This document shows, piece by piece, positions 1-10,601 of a stretch of 64,000 nt of DNA; position 1 is the stretch's first letter, and each line of letters opens with the position of its first letter. Both the position numbers and the translations under genes were made by a program. Source of the stretch: Lujinxingia vulgaris (lineage in GTDB: Bacteria > Myxococcota_A > Bradymonadia > Bradymonadales > Bradymonadaceae); contig NZ_VOSM01000001.1 in assembly GCF_007997015.1 (NCBI RefSeq), positions 186,001 through 250,000 of the forward strand, in the 5' to 3' direction. The notes below the pieces were generated by a model, which saw nothing but the letters and a program-made list of their open reading frames with translations, searched no databases and was not told where the DNA came from.

Positions 1-36
1 CGGCCGGTGCAAATAATGGTGAGCAACGCAGCATGA
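1..36 (+). CDS. C-terminal end of an upstream gene (partial)
   Basis: The first reading frame is open from the window edge and ends at a TGA at 34-36, giving the tail RPVQIMVSNAA. The stop overlaps the ATG of the next gene in an ATGA arrangement, which suggests the two are translated together. Only 11 codons are visible, so no function can be assigned. Confidence 0.4.
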   Translation, partial: RPVQIMVSNAA

Positions 37-215
37 CCCGCACGACGGTTGCGGCGGCGGCCACGAACTCAGCCGCCGCTGAGGCCCGCGCGCGTGGGGA
101 GCGCCCGCAGGCCAGATGGTGGTCGGTGGGAGGCGTGAGCTGGATTGTGGTGGCGATCGTGCTGGGGCTCTTCGGGCTCTTAGGCTACGTGATCTTTGGC
201 GGGAAGAAGGAGTGA
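33..215 (+). CDS. Small single-pass membrane protein
   Basis: A 60-residue protein. The first 35 residues are rich in Ala and Arg, and one hydrophobic helix (about residues 36-55, WIVVAIVLGLFGLLGYVIF) is followed by GGKKE. The start overlaps the stop of the preceding partial gene (ATGA), which supports it as real despite its size. It converges on ccmB with a 25-bp gap. No family was recognised. Small tail-anchored subunits of this kind accompany respiratory or transport complexes, but its partner is outside the window. Confidence 0.5.
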   Translation: MTRTTVAAAATNSAAAEARARGERPQARWWSVGGVSWIVVAIVLGLFGLLGYVIFGGKKE

Positions 216-240
216 GACGCCCGTCTTACTCCACCGCCTC

Positions 241-933
241 TTACTCCACCGCCGCAAGCACGAAACGGAAGAGCAGCACGCAGAGCACACCGTAGGCCAG
301 ATCCATGGCGATCATCGCCTTGACCCACCCCTGAACCTGGGGCCAGTCCTGCCCGGCGAGCAGGGCGGCGCTGATTTTGACCCCGGCGATGAGCAGTGGG
401 ATGAGCAGGGGGTAGAGCAGCACCGGCAGGAGCACTTCGCGAAGATCGTTTTTGACGAGCATCGCCGAGACGAGTGTGCCCAGGGTGGCAAAACCCAGGG
501 TGCCGATGAGCACCGAACCCAGATGCAGCGCCCAGGTCGGGCCCAGATCGACGGAAAACGCCAGCAGGAGCAGGGGGATGAGCGCGAGCTCAAAGAGAAG
601 CATGAAGATCAGGTTCGCGGCGAGTTTGCCTATGTAGAGGCTGACCTGACTGCCCGGAATCAGCGCCAGGGCGCGCAGGCAACCGCTGGCCGTCTCATGT
701 TGAAAGCTGCGCCCGATGGCCAGCGTGCCGCTGAAGACGATCGAGATCCACAGGATGCCGGGGAAGACCTCCGCGGTGGCGTCGCCGCTGCGGTAGAAGG
801 CAAAGGTGAACACCGCCATCAGCAGCACCGAGAAGGCCACGGTGGTGGTGAGGATCTCGCGGGTGCGCCACTCCCGGCGCAGATCTTTGGCCAGGATCGT
901 GCGGCTCTGTCGCAGGATGAGCGAGGTCTTCAT
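241..933 (-). CDS. ccmB: Haem exporter permease CcmB
   Basis: A 230-residue integral membrane protein of the CcmB family, the permease that works with CcmA in cytochrome c maturation; the complex releases holo-CcmE from CcmC. About six hydrophobic segments are visible. The N-terminus (LRQSRTILAKDLRREWRTREIL) is the conserved amphipathic CcmB start, and GRSFQHETASGCLRALALIP matches the cytoplasmic loop. The ATG at 933 was chosen because it begins this conserved segment; the frame is open further upstream into ccmA. It is last in the minus-strand ccm operon, 16 bp after ccmA. A 15-bp direct duplication (224-238 and 239-253) spans its stop codon. Confidence 0.93.
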   Translation of the reverse strand: MKTSLILRQSRTILAKDLRREWRTREILTTTVAFSVLLMAVFTFAFYRSGDATAEVFPGILWISIVFSGTLAIGRSFQHETASGCLRALALIPGSQVSLYIGKLAANLIFMLLFELALIPLLLLAFSVDLGPTWALHLGSVLIGTLGFATLGTLVSAMLVKNDLREVLLPVLLYPLLIPLLIAGVKISAALLAGQDWPQVQGWVKAMIAMDLAYGVLCVLLFRFVLAAVE

Positions 934-949
934 AACCGATTGCCGGGGC

Positions 950-1657
950 TCAGGCGTGGGCCTGATAATGCGAGACGAGTGGGGTGCCGGGGGGGAGCGG
1001 GCCGCTGGCACGCAGCTGGCCTTTGCGCAGGATGAGCACGTTATCAGCCAGCGTCTCAATGAGCGAGAAGTTGTGGGAGATGATCACCACGATGCGGCCC
1101 TCATCGCGAAGTTCGCCTAGCAGGCTGCTGACAAGGGCGGTGCCGGCCTGGTCGAGCCCGGTGGCCGGCTCATCGAGGAGCACAAGCTGGGGGTCGTGCA
1201 GGAGGGCGCGTGCGATGGTCAATCGCTGCTTCATGCCGCGCGAGTAGGTGCCCACCGGGCGGTCTGCCGCCGCGCTTAAGCCCACGCGCTCCAGCCACCC
1301 TTCGACGATCTTCTGGATGTGGGGGATGCCGTAGAGCTGACCAAAGAAGGTGAGGTTCTCGCGGCCGGTGAGCTCGTCGTAGACGAGTGTCTGGTGGCTG
1401 ACCCAGCCGATGCGGGCGCGGCCGCGGCGGGCGAAGTCGGCAAAGGCGACCTTGCCAAAGCGCACCTCGCCATCGGAGGGGGCGTCGACGGTGGCCAGAA
1501 TGTTGAGAAGCGTGGACTTGCCGGCTCCGTTATTGCCCAGCAGGGCGGTGATGGAGCCGGCCTTAAGTGTGGTGCTGACCCGGTGGAGCGCAAAGGTGCG
1601 CCCGAAGACGCGCGAGACGTCTCGCAGCGTCACTGCGTTGGGGGAGCGTGGGGGCAT
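950..1657 (-). CDS. ccmA: Haem exporter ATP-binding protein CcmA
   Basis: A 235-residue ABC ATPase that powers the CcmABC haem-handling complex at the inner membrane. Walker A is GNNGAGKST (about residues 41-49), the signature loop is YSRGMKQR, Walker B is LVLLDEP, and the switch His lies in VVIISHNFS. The assignment to CcmA rather than another ABC ATPase rests on its place directly before ccmB and in the same operon as ccmF and ccmE. The start is 27 bp downstream of the stop of the unknown exported protein gene. Confidence 0.92.
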   Translation of the reverse strand: MPPRSPNAVTLRDVSRVFGRTFALHRVSTTLKAGSITALLGNNGAGKSTLLNILATVDAPSDGEVRFGKVAFADFARRGRARIGWVSHQTLVYDELTGRENLTFFGQLYGIPHIQKIVEGWLERVGLSAAADRPVGTYSRGMKQRLTIARALLHDPQLVLLDEPATGLDQAGTALVSSLLGELRDEGRIVVIISHNFSLIETLADNVLILRKGQLRASGPLPPGTPLVSHYQAHA

Positions 1658-1684
1658 GGAGCGCTCGGGGATGCCGGCCGACGA

Positions 1685-3007
1685 TCAGCTTTGAGGGGCG
1701 TGACCCAGGTCGCGCAGCTTGGAGAGGATGAGCGAGAGACGCTCGCGCAGTAGCCCCACCTCCGCGTCGATCTCCCACCGAGTCTCTTCGTCTGCGCTCT
1801 GGCGAAGACGCCTGAGCTCGGCCAACTCGTCGAGGATCAGCTCGCGCTCGGCGTTGAGCGCGCTCAAGATCTCGTCGCGCTTGCTGCCGTCATTGAGCCG
1901 GCGGTGCTCCCGAAGTCCGAATCCGACCACCAGGAGCGAGACGAGGATACCCAGCGCCAGCGCGATCCAACCGCCCAGCGGGCGGCCAAAGGGCAGCCCG
2001 CGCAGCTGGAAGGCATAGGGCTGGCCGGCGGCCACGTCGCTGCGGTTGGCGATGAGAAACTCCATGTCATCGCGCAGCCCCAGCGAGGAGGCGTCGGTGG
2101 TCAGCTCAAAGCCCGGGGCGACCATCTCCAGGGTGCTCAGGCGAGGGGTGCGCTTGTACTGGGTCTGCAGCGGGGCGATCAGCTGGAGGGTGTCGGTCGG
2201 CCAGGCCATCTCCTGCTCGTAGTTGAAGACGTCATCGCGCGCCGAGACCGAGAAGCGAATCTGCATCGTCACCGGCTCGCCGGGCTTAATCACGCCCTTC
2301 CAGAAGACGACGTTGTTGATGACCTCGAAGCTTCCCTGGCCATCGGCGCGGATGCCTTCGGCTTTGACGGGCAGGCGAATCGGCAGGCCGCGCTCGTATG
2401 CGGGGTCGGGGAGCATCGCCACATCGACGGCGTGCTCGGCGTCGAGGGTAAAGGTCCAGGTCTGGCTGAGGATGATGTACTCCTCCCAGGGCTCGACGAT
2501 GACGCGTTTGGAGGCGACGCGAAGCCCGGAGAGGTCGTGGCCGCGATCGAAGACGCGCACATCCATGCGCACGCCGTCAGCCGCCGCGTAGGCGCGCGAG
2601 CTGAAGGGAACGCCGCCGTAGGTGGCGTGGGCGCTGAGACGAAGACCCTGCTGGGCGACCGCGGCCGGCACCTGATTGAAGACGGCCAGGCCCTCGGCGT
2701 TGGCCACCGAGGTCCAGCGTGCAACGGGCTCCGGCGGGGTGACCTCGAAGGGCCCCCGGGGACGCGCGGCCTCCAGGATGACCGGGGTGCCGGTGAGATC
2801 GGCGCCCGGGTCGGCGCCGTGCTCGAGCTGCACGTTGATCGTCCACGGCTGAGCCGCGGCGGTGGGTGCAGCCTGGGGCTGGCCCTGTGCCATCGGGGCA
2901 GCCGGCGCCTGCGGGAGGCCGGGGGCATCCTGGGCGAAGGCCGGGGCGGCACAGAGCGCCATAACAAGCGCGGCGATGGAGGCGGGAAGGAGCGTTACAA
3001 ACTTCAT
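1685..3007 (-). CDS. Exported membrane-anchored protein of the ccm operon, function unknown
   Basis: A 440-residue protein with a Sec signal peptide (MKFVTLLPASIAALVMALCAAPAFAQ), an Ala/Pro-rich linker, a beta-rich extracytoplasmic region of about 300 residues resembling stacked carboxypeptidase-regulatory-like domains, one C-terminal membrane helix (about residues 352-372) and a charged coiled coil in the last 60 residues, probably cytoplasmic. Its start overlaps the stop of the CcmI-like gene by four bases and it precedes ccmA, so it is co-transcribed with the maturation genes. It contains no CxxC and does not look like CcmG or CcmH. A role in handling apocytochrome is inferred from position only. 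Confidence 0.8.
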   Translation of the reverse strand: MKFVTLLPASIAALVMALCAAPAFAQDAPGLPQAPAAPMAQGQPQAAPTAAAQPWTINVQLEHGADPGADLTGTPVILEAARPRGPFEVTPPEPVARWTSVANAEGLAVFNQVPAAVAQQGLRLSAHATYGGVPFSSRAYAAADGVRMDVRVFDRGHDLSGLRVASKRVIVEPWEEYIILSQTWTFTLDAEHAVDVAMLPDPAYERGLPIRLPVKAEGIRADGQGSFEVINNVVFWKGVIKPGEPVTMQIRFSVSARDDVFNYEQEMAWPTDTLQLIAPLQTQYKRTPRLSTLEMVAPGFELTTDASSLGLRDDMEFLIANRSDVAAGQPYAFQLRGLPFGRPLGGWIALALGILVSLLVVGFGLREHRRLNDGSKRDEILSALNAERELILDELAELRRLRQSADEETRWEIDAEVGLLRERLSLILSKLRDLGHAPQS

Positions 3008-3566
3008 CCGGTGACCTCGGAGGTCAGGGGGGCAGCGTGGCGGGGGCGCTCGTCCGCATCAGCAGCGGAGGATTCGCGTGGCGTTCCACAAATGGCGCAG
3101 AAGCGCGCGCGGGGGCTAAGCGGCTCACCGCATTCGGTGCAGGCGTCAGTGGCCTTAGCGGTCTTCTGGGGGGGCTGTGAGGCATCTTTTGCCCCCGGCG
3201 CCTGTGCTTCGGGCTCAGGAAGGGCCTGCTGGCGAGCTGCGACGGCGTCTTCGATGTGGGATTCCCACTCGCGTCCGCCGTGAATGGCGTCGAGACGACG
3301 CATGATGGCGACGGCGCGGCGCTCATGGGAGCGCTTGAAGCGGGCGTAGTCCTCGGTGGAGATCTTGGCGGTCTGGTGGTCGTATTCGATATCGCGAAGG
3401 GACTGCACCAGGGCGGCCTTGCGGGCCATCAGGCCCTCGATCTCACGGAGCTCCTCATCGAGGACTTCGAAGCGAAGTTGCGCGTCGCGCTGCGCCAGAA
3501 AGGGGCGAAGCATGTTGAGCAGGCCCCAGAGCGTAAACGCGATGGCGACGATCAGCAGGGGGAGGC

Positions 3567-3570
<4 letters not shown>
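3004..3570 (-). CDS. CcmI-like membrane protein with C-terminal zinc ribbon
   Basis: A 188-residue protein with one N-terminal membrane helix, then a helical segment with the pattern RKAALVQSLRDIEYDHQTAKISTEDYARFK, which resembles the conserved region of CcmI-like proteins encoded beside ccmF. An Ala/Pro/Gln-rich linker leads to a zinc-ribbon-like motif with two CxxC knuckles (CTECGEP and CAICGTP, about residues 143-163). It overlaps ccmF upstream and the exported-protein gene downstream by four bases each. A zinc ribbon is not part of classical CcmI; its ligand and role are unknown. Confidence 0.75.
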
Positions 3571-5756
<2,186 letters not shown>

Positions 5757-5771
5757 AGACTGTCCGGGGTT

Positions 5772-6314
5772 TTAGCGTGCGGCTTGTGGCGAGAGCTCAG
5801 CGCCGGTGGGGGGGGCGCCCTCATAGCGGCTGGGGCATTTGACGAGGACCTCGTCGGCGTGGAGCGTCAAGGTCTCATCGACGACGCCCTGGGCGACAAC
5901 TTCGCTGTCTTCCTGGAAGGTGTCGGGGAGCGCCCGGGTGTAGACGACTTTCATGCCCACGCCCTGCTCGGAGATGCGGAAGGTGTTGTGGATGCCGCCG
6001 GCTTCGCCCTCAAAAGAGCCCGGCTCGACGATGCCTTTGATGCGCACGGTCTTGCCGATGAGATCGTCACCTTTGGCCACGGCCTGATCCACTTCATAGA
6101 AGTAGGTCTCGCCCTCCAGGCCGTCGAGGACCAGGAAGGCGATGGCGACGATGGCGACCAGCACGCCGATGATCAGGCCCCAGCTCGGGCCGTCGGCCTG
6201 CGAGGAGGGAAGATCATCGAGGGCGTCGAGCTCCTCATCGAGGAGGTCGGCGTCGAGGTCACCGTCCCAGCCGCGGGGGTTGGGGTCGGAGGGGGGCGTG
6301 GTATGAGTGCTCAT
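5772..6314 (-). CDS. ccmE: Cytochrome c maturation haem chaperone CcmE, Cys (CXXXY) variant
   Basis: A 180-residue haem chaperone with a charged N-terminal cytoplasmic tail of about 43 residues (longer than usual), one membrane helix (about 45-64) and the OB-fold CcmE domain. In the common form the haem-binding residue is the His of LAKHDENY. Here the corresponding stretch is LVKCPSRYEG, with Cys160 replacing His and Tyr164 retained, giving CXXXY. This is the signature of the variant System I seen in Desulfovibrio and some archaea. The ATG at 6314 was chosen over an upstream extension because it starts the plausible MSTHTTPPSD tail. It is first in the minus-strand ccm operon. Confidence 0.93.
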   Translation of the reverse strand: MSTHTTPPSDPNPRGWDGDLDADLLDEELDALDDLPSSQADGPSWGLIIGVLVAIVAIAFLVLDGLEGETYFYEVDQAVAKGDDLIGKTVRIKGIVEPGSFEGEAGGIHNTFRISEQGVGMKVVYTRALPDTFQEDSEVVAQGVVDETLTLHADEVLVKCPSRYEGAPPTGAELSPQAAR

Positions 6315-6497
6315 AAGCGGATCCAGAATCAAACGGTTGACGAAGCCACCGTGGGAACGTCGATGTCGGGGCCGGGCATTCCCCGAAAATGCAGCGAGTT
6401 CGGGCGCCGGCGACCAGTAGGGAGGGTTAGCGTAAGCGCACCATGCTGGCAAGGCTATGGCTTGCGGCATTTTGACGCGTGACCAGGCCTTAAACGT

Positions 6498-6534
6498 CAG
6501 ACGCGGCGCCCCGGGATGTCGGGGGCCGCGTCTG
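6498..6534 (-). terminator. Hairpin after the lipoprotein gene
   Basis: A 10-bp inverted repeat (CAGACGCGGC at 6498-6507 and its complement at 6525-6534) encloses a GC-rich inner stem. On the minus strand it follows the stop at 6566 and is trailed by a short GTTTAAGG stretch. It probably ends transcription of the kinase/lipoprotein operon before the ccmE promoter region. The U-tract is weak. Confidence 0.5.
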
Positions 6535-6565
6535 TGGAGGTGCCAGAAGGGTGAGGTCGCGTCGT

Positions 6566-7402
6566 TTACCAGAGGTTGATGATATGGTTGTTGTCCTCGT
6601 CCTCTTTGGGGGGCGTCTTCTTTCTGGGAGTGCGCCGGGTGGTGGAGCGTCGCGTGGAGCGGCGCGGGGCCTTTTTGACGGTGGGATCGGTGAAGTCCTG
6701 TTGGATGCGGAAGATCGTCTCGTCGTAGCCCAGCGCAAGCTCGTAGGCGGGGCGGGCTGGCTCGAAGTAGGGGGAGCCGTCGACGCCAGGCTCAAAGGCC
6801 GGGGTGCGGATGGTGACCTCGGCGGTGCGACCCGGGACGCCCTCGAAGGCGAACTGGGCGACGCCGCGATCGTCGGTGCGGGCGACCTCTTCACCGTCGA
6901 GGTGGATGGGGAGGTTGTTGCAGGCGCCTTCTTTGATGCGATCGTCGCAGTTTGCCTGGACCCAGCCCATGTAGGTGTGGCGCATCGAGATGACCTTCGG
7001 TTTGAGGGTCAGAGGCAGGCTGGAGAGCTGGCCGCCGATGGTCTCGGTGACGCGGAGCTGATCGACGAGCTCGCCATTCTCGGCGACGCGGAAGCCCTCG
7101 GGCGCGATGACTTTGAGGGAGACCTCGGTGCCGGGCTTCTCAACCAGGGTGGCTTTGAAGATGCCGTCGGCGTCGGTAAAGCCCACGATCTGGCCGTCGA
7201 GCTCGACGGCGGCCGCGCCGATGGGGGCGTCTTCGGGGCCGGTGACCTGGATGTCGATGGGGAACTCAAAGTCCGGCGGGGGGGGCGGGGGGGCCTGGGG
7301 CTCGGACTCACACGCGCTGAGCGCAAGGCTCAGCAGGGTGAGCATGGCGAGCGCGCCGAGATGGCGAGCGAAACGAGAGGTGCGGGTATGTGAGTTGAGC
7401 AT
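6566..7402 (-). CDS. Lipoprotein with carboxypeptidase-regulatory-like repeats and basic tail
   Basis: A 278-residue protein from the ATG at 7402, which has a GGAG ribosome site eight bases upstream; a GTG at 7444 overlapping the kinase stop is a less likely start. The signal peptide ends in the lipobox LALSACES, followed by a Pro-rich linker (PPPPPP) and two beta-sandwich-like units (about residues 45-130 and 150-210) with the G-x-T-D-x-D-G-x-x-x-A pattern of carboxypeptidase-regulatory or PEGA domains. The C-terminus is very basic (RRSTRRSTTRRTPRKK). It is co-transcribed with the pseudokinase. Function unknown, probably envelope-located. Confidence 0.72.
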   Translation of the reverse strand: MLNSHTRTSRFARHLGALAMLTLLSLALSACESEPQAPPPPPPDFEFPIDIQVTGPEDAPIGAAAVELDGQIVGFTDADGIFKATLVEKPGTEVSLKVIAPEGFRVAENGELVDQLRVTETIGGQLSSLPLTLKPKVISMRHTYMGWVQANCDDRIKEGACNNLPIHLDGEEVARTDDRGVAQFAFEGVPGRTAEVTIRTPAFEPGVDGSPYFEPARPAYELALGYDETIFRIQQDFTDPTVKKAPRRSTRRSTTRRTPRKKTPPKEDEDNNHIINLW

Positions 7403-7440
7403 CGTAAGCTCCGGGGCGCGTCGGGGAGGCGGCGTGGCGA

Positions 7441-9429
7441 TCACTTATCGGTGTCGTCTTCGTTGCGAGTGACGGCGACAACTTCGGCGGAGGTGGTTGC
7501 CTGGATGAAGTCGTCGGCGTTGGCCGAGGGGTCGACGGCGCTGAGATCTTCGTAGTCGTTGCGGGCTTTGCCGACCAGTCCCTTGTCGAGCTCGCCCTCA
7601 ACGCGCTCGCGCAGGTCTTTGATGTAATCTTTGATCTCGCGGTTGTCGTAGATCTCGCGCCAGAGGGCCAGATCGTCTTCGGCGGGCTCTTTTTGAGCGC
7701 GGATGACCTGAGTGACGGCCTCAAGGGCGGGGCGGTAGCTATCGAGCTGCTCGCTGCGACGCGCTTTGTCGCCTTCTTCTTTGAGCCGTCGGGCTTCGGC
7801 GCGAAGCTCGTCGAATTGATCTTCGGTGATTTCGGCCGGGCCGCTGGCGGGCGGGTTTTGTTTGAAGCTCTGCGAGATGGTCAGGCGCTGGTCGACGACG
7901 ACGGTGCCGGGAAGCGGAACAGGGGGGGCGTTGGCCTGGGCTGCGGGATCCTCGGCGGCAGCCGGCGCGGCGGCTGCGGGAGCATTCGGGTCGGCAGCGG
8001 GTTCCTGCGTGCCGGGCTGGGCCGGCGCTGCGGCCTGCTGCTGGGGTTGGGGGGCTGGTTGAGCGGGTTCACCGCCCATAAACATCATGGCGACCAGGGT
8101 GAGCATCATCAGTGCGGCGACGCCGCCGATGACCACCTTGATGTCGAGCCCGCCGCTGCCGCCGCCGGACTTGAGCGCGGCGGCGAACTCGGCGGGGGTC
8201 TGCTGACGCTGGGTCGGGTCGGGGTGAAGGGCGGTCTGCAGGGCCTGGGCGAGCTTCTGATCGCCGAGCTGAGCCAGGCGAGAGCTGTCCAGGGGCAGGC
8301 CGGTGAGGGCGGCGGTGGCGACGGCGGCCAGGCTGAAGACGTCGGTGGCCGGGGAGAGCTGACGCTGGGCCGGCGGAAACTGCATCTCGGGGGGGCCGAA
8401 GGCACCCAGGCCGCCGCGGTCTTCAAAACGCAGCATGTCGAAGGGCTCGACCATCGCCTCGCCCTGGGGTGTGATCCAGACCGCGTCGGTGGTGAGGTTG
8501 GCGTAGGCGAGCTGCTGGGCGTGGATCGTCTCGAGCACCTCAGAGACGGATTTAAGCCAGGCGATGACCTGCTCGGGGTCTTGAGGGCCCTGCTGCTGGA
8601 TGATCTGGGTGAGGCGGGTGCCTTCGGGGCGGTCGATCTCAACCCACATGCCGGATTTGGAGACGAACATGCCGTTCATCGGCACCAGGTTGGGGTGGCG
8701 CAGAGCGTGGAGCTGGGCGATGCGCTGGCGCAGCGGGGTGGACATCTGCTCGGCGGGGCCTTCCCAGACGCGTTTGAGGACGACGGGGCGGCCGAGCTGG
8801 TTCTGTGCAAAGATCAGCGTGATGTCGCCGCGCTGGATCGCATCGGGGGTGAAGATATAGCCGCGCTGCAGATCCTGGTCGTTCTCAATGGGGTCGCCGC
8901 CGGATGCCTCGGCGCCGGCCATCAGGGCGTTGACGTCGACAAACTGGGTGTTGCCATCGTAGCCGGCGGCCTGCTGCTCGGGGGTGTAGTGGGCGGCCTG
9001 CTCGGCGAAGTCTGCGATGTTCACAAACTGGGTGCTGCCCTCGTAATCGGGGGCCTCGTCGCCGACGTAGACCTGATGGCCGCCGGAGCCACCCATGGAG
9101 GGGGCTGCCGGTTGTGCTGGTTGTGCCGGGGCGGCCGGTTGAGAATAGCCGCTGTAGTCGGGGGCGCTGCTGGTGATGTGATCGTCGGCGCCGGGGCCGC
9201 CCATCATATCCGGAGGCAGCTCAAAGAGCTGGGTGGCCTCGTCGGAGGGGCCGTCGAAGGTGGGAGGGGGCGCGAACTGGGGCTCAGGGGCGCCCTGCAG
9301 CGCGTTGAGGTCGACCATCTGGGTCTTGTCATCGGCGTCGGACTCAAAGCCGCCGTCGCCTCCCTGCTGGCGCTGGTTGGCTCGGTCGATGAGGCTTCGG
9401 CGGGCTTGTTTGAAACGATCGTCGGACAT
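7441..9429 (-). CDS. Membrane pseudokinase with four TQ motifs
   Basis: A 662-residue protein. Residues 1-180 are low-complexity and contain four copies of a short motif around Thr36, Thr66, Thr133 and Thr161 (TQMVDLNAL, TQLFELPP, TQFVNIADF, TQFVDVNAL). A Ser/Thr-kinase-like domain follows (about 190-420): the ATP-binding Lys is present (VVLKRV, Lys219), but the HRD catalytic loop reads YAN (309-311) and DFG reads PFD, so catalysis is probably lost. A GPPE motif matches the APE position. One membrane helix (432-452) leads to an Ala/Pro/Gln-rich extracytoplasmic part with a helical end. It probably acts as a signalling scaffold. Confidence 0.8.
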   Translation of the reverse strand: MSDDRFKQARRSLIDRANQRQQGGDGGFESDADDKTQMVDLNALQGAPEPQFAPPPTFDGPSDEATQLFELPPDMMGGPGADDHITSSAPDYSGYSQPAAPAQPAQPAAPSMGGSGGHQVYVGDEAPDYEGSTQFVNIADFAEQAAHYTPEQQAAGYDGNTQFVDVNALMAGAEASGGDPIENDQDLQRGYIFTPDAIQRGDITLIFAQNQLGRPVVLKRVWEGPAEQMSTPLRQRIAQLHALRHPNLVPMNGMFVSKSGMWVEIDRPEGTRLTQIIQQQGPQDPEQVIAWLKSVSEVLETIHAQQLAYANLTTDAVWITPQGEAMVEPFDMLRFEDRGGLGAFGPPEMQFPPAQRQLSPATDVFSLAAVATAALTGLPLDSSRLAQLGDQKLAQALQTALHPDPTQRQQTPAEFAAALKSGGGSGGLDIKVVIGGVAALMMLTLVAMMFMGGEPAQPAPQPQQQAAAPAQPGTQEPAADPNAPAAAAPAAAEDPAAQANAPPVPLPGTVVVDQRLTISQSFKQNPPASGPAEITEDQFDELRAEARRLKEEGDKARRSEQLDSYRPALEAVTQVIRAQKEPAEDDLALWREIYDNREIKDYIKDLRERVEGELDKGLVGKARNDYEDLSAVDPSANADDFIQATTSAEVVAVTRNEDDTDK

Positions 9430-9491
9430 GTTCAGGCCGTAAAAAGAGGGGCGCAGGCTGCGGGGGGCTCACAGGTGATGCGTCATGAGAA

Positions 9492-10601
9492 TCAGTCGCG
9501 GGGTTTGGCGAACCAGCGTTCATCGATAGGCAGGCCGCGCTCGCGGATGGCGTCGATGAAGGTGGGGAGGTTGCCCATGCCGATGTGTTCGCCGAGGACC
9601 TTGCCGGTATCCGGATCGTTGCCACGGTTGCGGAAGACGAAGATCGGACGAATACGATATTCGCCGCGCTCATCGAGGCCGAGGACCTCGCAGATGTGGG
9701 TGATCTTACGGCTACCGTCGTTGAAGCGGCTGGTCTGAATGATGACCTGGATGGCGGAGGCGACCTGGCTGCGCAGGGCGGCCAGGGGCATGTCGACCTC
9801 GCTCATCATGGCCATGGTTTCCAGACGGCGCAGGGTGTCGTCGGGGTAGGTGGCGTGGGTGGTGGACATGGTGCCACCGTGACCGGAGGTCATGGCCTGA
9901 AGCAGGGTCAGCGCCTCGCCGCCGCGGATCTCCCCGATGACGATGCGGTCGGGACGAAGGCGCATCGCGGAGTGGAAGAGGTGCTCGATCTCGACGGCGC
10001 CGCGGCCTTTGGCGTCGGGGCCGCGGGTCTCAAGCATCAGGCAGTGGGGCTGCTGCATCTGAAGTTCGGAGGAGTCCTCGATAACGATGATGCGGTCGTC
10101 GTCGCTGATGAGCGAGCTGACGCAGTTGAGCAGCGAGGTCTTTCCGGAGCCGGTACCGCCGGCGACGATGATGTTGCGCTCCATCTTGACGCAGATGTCG
10201 ATGAAGTTGGCCGCTTCGCGGGTGATCGAGCCGTAGCTGATGAGCTTGTCGATGGTCAGATCGAACTTGCCGAAGCGGCGAATGGCCATCGAGACGCCGT
10301 TGCGGGCGCAGGGGGGCAGCACCACGTGCACGCGGCTTCCGTCAGGGAGGCGCGCGTCCATGCGGGGGTGAAGTTCGTTGAGGGTTTTGCCGACGAACTG
10401 GGCGATGTTTTTGGCGCCGCCCATCAGGTCGTCTTCGTTCTCGAACTTCGCGTCGGTCTTTTGCAGCTTGCCCTTGACCTCGATCCAGATGTCGTTGGGG
10501 CCGTTGACCATGATCTCGCTGACGGAGTCGTCATCGAGGTAGGGAGTCAGCACGTGAAAGTAGCGCCGGATCGACTGTTCGAAGATTTGCTGTGGGATCA
10601 T
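9492..10601 (-). CDS. cpaF: CpaF/TadA-type secretion ATPase
   Basis: A 369-residue member of the VirB11/CpaF family of hexameric secretion ATPases that power Tad/type II-type pilus assembly. Walker A is AGGTGSGKTS (about residues 145-154), the Asp box is IVIEDSSEL, Walker B is RPDRIVIGEIRGGEAL, and the His box is SGHGGTMSTTHA. The N-terminal region (SVSEIMVNGPNDIWIEVKGK) is the conserved N-domain. The usual partners (CpaE, TadB/TadC, pilin, secretin) are absent within 9 kb on either side. It lies 62 bp upstream of the pseudokinase gene on the same strand, so the two are probably co-transcribed. Confidence 0.92.
   Translation of the reverse strand: MIPQQIFEQSIRRYFHVLTPYLDDDSVSEIMVNGPNDIWIEVKGKLQKTDAKFENEDDLMGGAKNIAQFVGKTLNELHPRMDARLPDGSRVHVVLPPCARNGVSMAIRRFGKFDLTIDKLISYGSITREAANFIDICVKMERNIIVAGGTGSGKTSLLNCVSSLISDDDRIIVIEDSSELQMQQPHCLMLETRGPDAKGRGAVEIEHLFHSAMRLRPDRIVIGEIRGGEALTLLQAMTSGHGGTMSTTHATYPDDTLRRLETMAMMSEVDMPLAALRSQVASAIQVIIQTSRFNDGSRKITHICEVLGLDERGEYRIRPIFVFRNRGNDPDTGKVLGEHIGMGNLPTFIDAIRERGLPIDERWFAKPRD

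Noticed and set aside
7693-9738. A 681-residue plus-strand open frame opposite the pseudokinase
   Set aside because: Gly/Ala-rich antisense shadow of a clear gene with conserved kinase-like features on the other strand.
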